NCBI GenBank assembly: GCA_947387575.1
Contig: CANDOC010000007.1
Coordinates: 124,001-188,000, forward strand
Source of the DNA: Spongorhabdus nitratireducens
GTDB taxonomy: Bacteria; Pseudomonadota; Gammaproteobacteria; Pseudomonadales; Endozoicomonadaceae
Length of the DNA: 64,000 bases
Direction: 5' to 3'
The number at the start of each line of letters is the position of its first letter. The stretch's first letter is position 1. Position numbers and translations under genes: made by a program. Positions 59,916 through 64,000 of this stretch are shown here, piece after piece. Below the pieces are notes generated by a model, which saw only the letters and a list, made by a program, of their open reading frames with translations, searched no databases and had not been told where the DNA came from.

Positions 59916-60662
59916 ATGAGTAATGTTAAAAAGCCCTCGCTACTCGACCTGGCCATGGATCTGACCCAGGCCGTTTCCGATGTCCGAAAAAGTAAACGTT
60001 GGGACAAACTGCAGCAAAGTCTGCCGCATGGTGATGGCCACACAGTCATTGTGCTGCCGGGCTTTATGACCAGCGACCGCGCCACCACAGTACTGCGCGA
60101 AAGACTTATCGCGCTGGACTATGATGCGCGGCCATGGAAGCTGGGACTGAATTTTGGCGAGACCAAACAGCAGGATGTGCTGGAGCAGCTAAGTGATCAA
60201 ATCAAGCGGGCTTATATAGAAAGTTCACGCCCGGTCAGCCTGGTTGGCTGGAGTCTTGGCGGACTGCTGGCAAAAGAAGCGGCTCGCATGCAGCCTGATC
60301 TTGTACGTCAGGTAATCACCCTTGGCAGTCCGATTGCCGGCTTTCCCCAGCATGCCAGCATCTGGAAGTTGTATGAAATTATTACCAATGTACTGAACCG
60401 GAAAAGTCCTCACGTAGCTCAGCCTCAGGAGTTCCTGAAAAACGTACCAGATGTGCATGTTACGTCGATCTTTGCCAAAAGTGACGCTATAGTGCCACCC
60501 CATATCGCCCGTCAGGAAGAGAGCGAACATACCGAGAATATTATGGTTGCCGCCAGCCATTTCAGTATGACGCTGAGCCCCGGCATATTTGAGATTATTG
60601 CCGACCGGCTGGCACAGCCTGAAGATAACTGGAAGCCTTATAAATTCAGTGCTGCATCATAA
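59916..60662 (+). CDS. Alpha/beta hydrolase (lipase/esterase-like)
   Basis: 248 residues with the nucleophile elbow GWSLGG (Ser113), acid residue in FAKSDAIVPP and histidine in ASHFSM, a complete triad order. No signal peptide, so a cytoplasmic esterase/lipase. Lying between two wax-ester synthases, it could mobilise stored esters; this is inferred from position only. ATG 59916; upstream is a purine-rich site (GAGGAAA). Confidence 0.9.
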   Translation: MSNVKKPSLLDLAMDLTQAVSDVRKSKRWDKLQQSLPHGDGHTVIVLPGFMTSDRATTVLRERLIALDYDARPWKLGLNFGETKQQDVLEQLSDQIKRAYIESSRPVSLVGWSLGGLLAKEAARMQPDLVRQVITLGSPIAGFPQHASIWKLYEIITNVLNRKSPHVAQPQEFLKNVPDVHVTSIFAKSDAIVPPHIARQEESEHTENIMVAASHFSMTLSPGIFEIIADRLAQPEDNWKPYKFSAAS

Positions 60663-60712
60663 GTCAGCATTTCGGACACACTCCGGATGAATTCCGGACA
60701 AGAAGTAAAATA

Positions 60713-61321
60713 ATGAACAGGTTACCCGCCGTACTCGCGTCCGCCAGACAACAGACTCTGCCTGCCGGGCAAACAATTTTCAGTCTGGGCCAACCCTGTA
60801 ACAGCTATGTAGTTTTGATGTCTGGCAGTGTCAGAGTATTTACCAGCTCGGAAAATGGCAAAGAGCTGGTGCTGTACCGGATTCAGCCCGGTGAAATATG
60901 TGTCCTTACAACCTCCTGCCTGCTGGGAAATAAACATTATCCTGCAGAAGCTATTACCGAATCTGAAATACGCATCTGCATGCTGAGCAAGGCAGAGTTC
61001 AATAACTTGATTGCCACAGACAGCGAGTTCAGGGATTTTGTTTTCCAGAGTTTCAGCCAGCGACTGGCGGATTTGATTACCCAGCTTGAGCAGATAGCAC
61101 TGGAGTCAGTGCCCTGGCGCTTACAGCAATACCTGCTCAAACATGCTGATAACGATAATCTCGTTCATGCTACCCACCAGACCATTGCCGCCGAAATCGG
61201 AACCGCACGGGAAGTGGTCAGTCGTCATCTAAAGACACTGGAAAGACAACAAAAGATTCGCCTTGGCCGGGGCTCTATTGAAGTAGTGGCATCGGAACTA
61301 AAGGACGCCTGCCCGGTGTGA
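60713..61321 (+). CDS. Crp/Fnr-family regulator
   Basis: 202 residues. An N-terminal cyclic-nucleotide-binding-like beta barrel (about 15-110: PAGQTIFSLGQPCNSYVVLM, SGSVRVF, RIQPGEICVLTTSCLLG) with cysteines but no N-terminal Fnr cluster set, then a C-terminal winged helix (THQTIAAEIGTAREVVSRHL). It is followed by a DUF2892 gene, a common pairing in bacteria that often concerns sulfide, redox or oxygen response. Confidence 0.9.
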   Translation: MNRLPAVLASARQQTLPAGQTIFSLGQPCNSYVVLMSGSVRVFTSSENGKELVLYRIQPGEICVLTTSCLLGNKHYPAEAITESEIRICMLSKAEFNNLIATDSEFRDFVFQSFSQRLADLITQLEQIALESVPWRLQQYLLKHADNDNLVHATHQTIAAEIGTAREVVSRHLKTLERQQKIRLGRGSIEVVASELKDACPV

Positions 61322-61331
61322 TTAACAGGTC

Positions 61332-61346
61332 TGTGACTTTGTCACT
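61332..61346. promoter_or_regulatory. Dyad between the Crp/Fnr gene and the DUF2892 gene
   Basis: GTGAC-TTT-GTCAC (61333-61345) is a perfect 5-bp dyad with flanking T and T. It looks like a shortened Crp-type site (TGTGA-N5-TCACT), just after the Crp/Fnr stop and 88 bases before the DUF2892 start. The spacer is one base shorter than the classic N6, so it may be only a hairpin. Confidence 0.3.
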
Positions 61347-61432
61347 GAGGTAAACATACAATCCCTTTAAACTCCCCCTGTCGCTGCCTGACAGCAGAAA
61401 AGTTAACCTCAATAACAGGCCGGGGTGAAAAA

Positions 61433-61630
61433 ATGACAAAGAATGCAGGAAGTATTGATCGTGCCGTACGGGTTGTACTGGGTCTTGTTCTGATAAGCCT
61501 GGTTTTCATCGGTCCGCAGACACCCTGGGGCTGGATTGGCGCTATTTTTCTGGTGACAGGTCTGGTTGGAATGTGTCCGCTTTATTCAATCTTCGGAATT
61601 AATACCTGCCCGCTTAACAAGCGTTCCTGA
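61433..61630 (+). CDS. DUF2892 (YgaP-like) small membrane protein
   Basis: 65 residues with an N-terminal NAGSIDRAVRVVLGL motif, two hydrophobic helices (LVLISLVFIG; WIGAIFLVTGLVGMCPLYSI) and the cysteines of the family in MCPLYSIFGINTCPL. Likely an inner-membrane partner of sulfur-transferase or redox functions. GGGGTGAA precedes ATG 61433. Probably under control of the upstream Crp/Fnr protein. Confidence 0.9.
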   Translation: MTKNAGSIDRAVRVVLGLVLISLVFIGPQTPWGWIGAIFLVTGLVGMCPLYSIFGINTCPLNKRS

Positions 61631-62074
61631 TTTTTCTGACTCAGGCTGCCGTGCGCAGTCAGGTTAAACCGGATCAGTTTTAGCGAATGAAACCCCGACT
61701 AATCCCCCACCGAGGGGTTTCATTCCTTTTCATTTTGCATTATTTGCCTCCATCTCCCGACTTCTTGCCTCAAGACTTACTCAAAATCATAAAAAAGCCT
61801 ATCATTCGACCTGTTTTTGATTTGCATCAGAATACAACAACAAGCGACTGGCCTAGCATGTAAGTTAGAGTCATACGCGAATCATTATTATCGGCATGAC
61901 GTGCAGCCCGTTTTTTCGAGTCCGGGGGGAATCTGAAAATAAACATAACCCGAAGATTCACCGCCTGCAGCTTCATTCAATAACAACACTGCAAGCGTAT
62001 TCTGATTTCGGGACAAATGTCAGGGCAACAGACGCAGGACATGCCGGATTAATAAAATTCGAGGGGGGAAACAC
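61631..62074. promoter_or_regulatory. Intergenic region between DUF2892 and WS/DGAT 3
   Basis: 444 bases without a credible gene. The left part has the terminator at 61685-61725; the rest is AT-rich and must hold the promoter of WS/DGAT 3. The ribosome site GAGGGGGGAA lies just before ATG 62075. A short frame at 61896-62078 overlaps the real start and is not considered a gene. Confidence 0.5.
61685..61725 (+). terminator. Terminator after the DUF2892 gene
   Basis: GAATGAAACCCC and GGGGTTTCATTC form a 12-bp perfect stem with a 17-base loop, followed by CTTTTCATTTT. Confidence 0.75.
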
Positions 62075-63583
62075 ATGAAGCAGTTATCAGCGTTTGATTC
62101 TGCGATCATGAGCATGGAGACAGGCACCACACCGATGCACCTGTCGAGCCTTGCTATTTACGATCAAAGCACTATTCCCGGTGGGGACAAGCTGCGCTTT
62201 AAATCCATCATTCAGCACTTTACCAGCCGTATTCACAAGATACCGCAACTGCGTAACCGCTTTGTGGAGGTTCCATTCGGGCTGGATTATCCCTATTGGA
62301 TTGCTGATCCGGATTTCGATATTGAATTTCACCTGCGCCACATTGCCCTGCCGGAGCCAGGCGACTGGCGTCAGCTTTGTATTCAGGCAGCCCGGATCAA
62401 TGCCAGACCATTGGATATGAGTCGTCCACCGTGGGAAGTCTACATTATTGGCGGGCTGGATAACGTCAAGGATCTGCCCAGTGGCTGCTTTGCCATGATT
62501 CTGAAAGTGCATCAGTCTCTGGTTGACTGTGATGCGGCTCAGGGTCTGATTGCTGCTCTGCATGATCTTGATCCGACTACACCGCCGCCGCAAATGACTC
62601 AGCCTTGGGTTGTTGACCGGGTTCCGACGTCTGTGGAGTTACTGGCTCGCGCAACGGTCAACCGGCCCAAACGTCTGATGCAGGCAGGTAAAGTGGTTGC
62701 CAGATATTCTCCGGCGCTGGTTAAAGCCAGTGCCCGCCGGCTGTTTTCAAGCAAGGGTTGCTCTATCGGTATGGCACCCCATACCCGGTTCAACGACAAG
62801 GTATCACCACACCGCGTCTTTGAATCTGCCGAGCTGGAACTGAAAGAGTTTAAGCAGCTGATCGGTATCGCACCGGAATTTACCCTGACAGATCTGGTCA
62901 GTGGTGTGATTTCCGGTGCCCTGCGGCGATATCTGGCCGACAAGGGTGAGCTGCCTCAAAAATCACTCAATGCCATGCTGCCGTTTACAGTTAAAACTCA
63001 CGAGCACCGGATTAAAGGTGACGCAGCAACATCCTTTATCTGCCCCAAGCTGTACACCAATATTGCCGACGTTCGTGAACGATTGCAGATGATCAGCATC
63101 GCCAGTGAACATGGCAGACAAAATACGTCAGCGCTGGGCGGCAAAGAGGTCGAAGACGCTTCCGTGTTGTTGCCAAACACGGTGTTTAACCTGATGGTTC
63201 GCACCGCATCACGCTATAACGCAGCCAACCATGTGCGCCCTCCGTTTAATACGGTGATTGCCAATGTTGCCGGTCCGCAGATTCCCTTGTATATGGCAGG
63301 TTCAAAGCTGTTGCGATTCTATGCAACCGGCCCCTGCTGGGAAACTGTCGGCCTGACACATCTGGTTTATGGCTACAACGGCAAGCTGACGATCAGTATT
63401 ACCAGCTGCCGGGAAATGTTGCCCGATCCTTCTTTCTATGTTGAATGCCTGGAAGAGTCTTTCAGGGAAATTCAGAAGGCACTAACCATGCCTGAAAAGG
63501 AAATCAGGCCTGAACGTGAAGTTGTACCGATCCGAATCAAAAATGCAGACAACGATAGCAAAAATGAGGCAATTGACGTCTGA
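62075..63583 (+). CDS. WS/DGAT-family protein 3, catalytic motif lost
   Basis: 502 residues, clearly homologous along its whole length to paralogues 1 and 2 (shared opening QLSAxDxAxxxMETGT, HLRHIALPxPGDWRQLCIQ, PPWEVYIIGGL, ANVAGPQIPLY). The active-site motif HHxxxDG is changed to HQSLVDC at 146-152: the second, catalytic histidine is Gln and the Gly is Cys. The TVNDIALx motif of the others is replaced by TLTDLVSG. It is therefore unlikely to have normal acyltransferase activity and may be a structural, regulatory or altered-activity paralogue on lipid droplets. Start ATG 62075, GAGGGGGG upstream. Confidence 0.9.
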   Translation: MKQLSAFDSAIMSMETGTTPMHLSSLAIYDQSTIPGGDKLRFKSIIQHFTSRIHKIPQLRNRFVEVPFGLDYPYWIADPDFDIEFHLRHIALPEPGDWRQLCIQAARINARPLDMSRPPWEVYIIGGLDNVKDLPSGCFAMILKVHQSLVDCDAAQGLIAALHDLDPTTPPPQMTQPWVVDRVPTSVELLARATVNRPKRLMQAGKVVARYSPALVKASARRLFSSKGCSIGMAPHTRFNDKVSPHRVFESAELELKEFKQLIGIAPEFTLTDLVSGVISGALRRYLADKGELPQKSLNAMLPFTVKTHEHRIKGDAATSFICPKLYTNIADVRERLQMISIASEHGRQNTSALGGKEVEDASVLLPNTVFNLMVRTASRYNAANHVRPPFNTVIANVAGPQIPLYMAGSKLLRFYATGPCWETVGLTHLVYGYNGKLTISITSCREMLPDPSFYVECLEESFREIQKALTMPEKEIRPEREVVPIRIKNADNDSKNEAIDV

Positions 63584-63625
63584 TTGATCTGGATCGCTGG
63601 GAATATTCTTGCACATCAATACCAT

Positions 63626-63647
63626 AAACGTACGTTTGTGCTAGAAT
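63626..63647 (+). promoter_or_regulatory. Candidate extended -10 promoter of the phasin gene with an adjoining palindrome
   Basis: TGC-TAGAAT (63639-63647) is an extended -10, 53 bases upstream of the phasin ATG. The 12-bp palindrome AAACGTACGTTT (63626-63637) overlaps the expected spacer/-35 zone and could be an operator. There is no good -35 at the normal distance. Confidence 0.35.
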
Positions 63648-63700
63648 GGCGATCGTTGGCTTCCATGGTCAACGACATTTTATTGAGGGGGACTTATAAA

Positions 63701-64000
63701 ATGTACGATAAAATCTGGCTGGCCGGTCTGGGTGCCTACTCTCGCTATGAAAAGCTGGGCAAAGATGGCAAGAAGCTGTTCGAAGAGCTGGTAGAAGACG
63801 GCGAAGCCGTTCGCGAACGCGCTACCGGTAAAATCGACGAGCTGAAAGATGCAGCCAAAGACAAGGTTCAGGACAACATCAGCCGCATCAAGGAGCTGTT
63901 GAACCTGGAAAGCAACTCCACTTCTGACGACATCAAAGAGCTGACTGCTCAGGTTGAAGAACTGAATGTTGCTGTTAAGGCTCTGGCTCAGGCCAAGCCA
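63701..64000 (+). CDS. Phasin family protein (partial, C-terminus outside window)
   Basis: 100 codons from ATG 63701 to the edge, with no stop. MYDKIWLAGLGAYSRYEKLG and GKKLFEELVEDGEAVRERA are typical of phasins that coat polyhydroxyalkanoate granules; the rest is an amphipathic coiled helix rich in Glu/Lys. TGAGGGGGA precedes the ATG. Standing next to a WS/DGAT-family gene, it supports a storage-granule function, though PHA and wax bodies may be separate. Confidence 0.9.
   Translation, partial: MYDKIWLAGLGAYSRYEKLGKDGKKLFEELVEDGEAVRERATGKIDELKDAAKDKVQDNISRIKELLNLESNSTSDDIKELTAQVEELNVAVKALAQAKP

Noticed and set aside
61896-62078. Short frame of 60 codons before WS/DGAT 3
   Set aside because: Overlaps the WS/DGAT 3 start, lies in the promoter region and has no recognisable features.

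Overview
The window looks like the chromosome of a free-living or host-associated marine gammaproteobacterium of the Oceanospirillales/Pseudomonadales kind. This rests on the gene content: Pst phosphate transporter with enlarged PstC/PstA, TRAP transporter, three WS/DGAT wax-ester synthases, a phasin, and a LapA-type giant adhesin with its type I secretion pair. I cannot name the genus. I saw no rRNA, tRNA, CRISPR array, prophage or insertion sequence.

Layout. (1) 1-18714, minus strand: one uninterrupted reading frame of at least 6238 codons that runs off the left edge. It encodes a giant surface adhesin with an N-terminal retention-type module, cadherin-like and VCBS repeats (14 of them in a near-uniform tandem array), LamG domains and several carbohydrate-binding-like beta-sandwich modules. 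Upstream of it, in the same direction, lie its HlyD-type adaptor (with an unusual acidic N-terminal extension) and its LapB-type ABC exporter (18827-22689). (2) 22898-29654, minus: pstS-pstC-pstA-pstB-phoU, with a recognisable Pho box before pstS. (3) 30003-31460, plus: the first WS/DGAT. (4) 31560-41963: a glycine/serine catabolic island with an AGCS amino-acid:Na+ symporter, glyA, a cupin-XRE regulator, sdaA, gcvH, gcvP and gcvT. Together these can import glycine, cleave it, make serine and deaminate serine to pyruvate. (5) 42086-46492: a copper/RiPP-type operon, YHS protein - thioredoxin - DUF2282 bufferin-like precursor - DUF692 (MNIO) enzyme - DUF2063 partner - DoxX, with a divergent AraC regulator. 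(6) 46572-53928: a catabolic operon of TRAP transporter, three-subunit flavin/iron-sulfur amino-acid (opine, hydroxyproline or D-amino acid) dehydrogenase and RidA, with a divergent LysR regulator. (7) 53935-57743: an unrecognised cysteine-rich secreted protein, then a LysR regulator divergent from an old-yellow-enzyme family oxidoreductase. (8) 58021-64000, plus: a storage-lipid neighbourhood with WS/DGAT 2, an alpha/beta hydrolase, a Crp/Fnr regulator, a DUF2892 membrane protein, WS/DGAT 3 (active-site motif destroyed) and the start of a phasin gene.

The observations most worth following are the MNIO/bufferin-type RiPP operon with its extra thioredoxin and YHS genes, the WS/DGAT paralogue that has lost its catalytic histidine but keeps its fold, the sugar-binding architecture and non-canonical N-terminus of the giant adhesin, the acidic extension of its HlyD adaptor, and a repeated TATAGGAAAC-type motif in the glycine/serine island.
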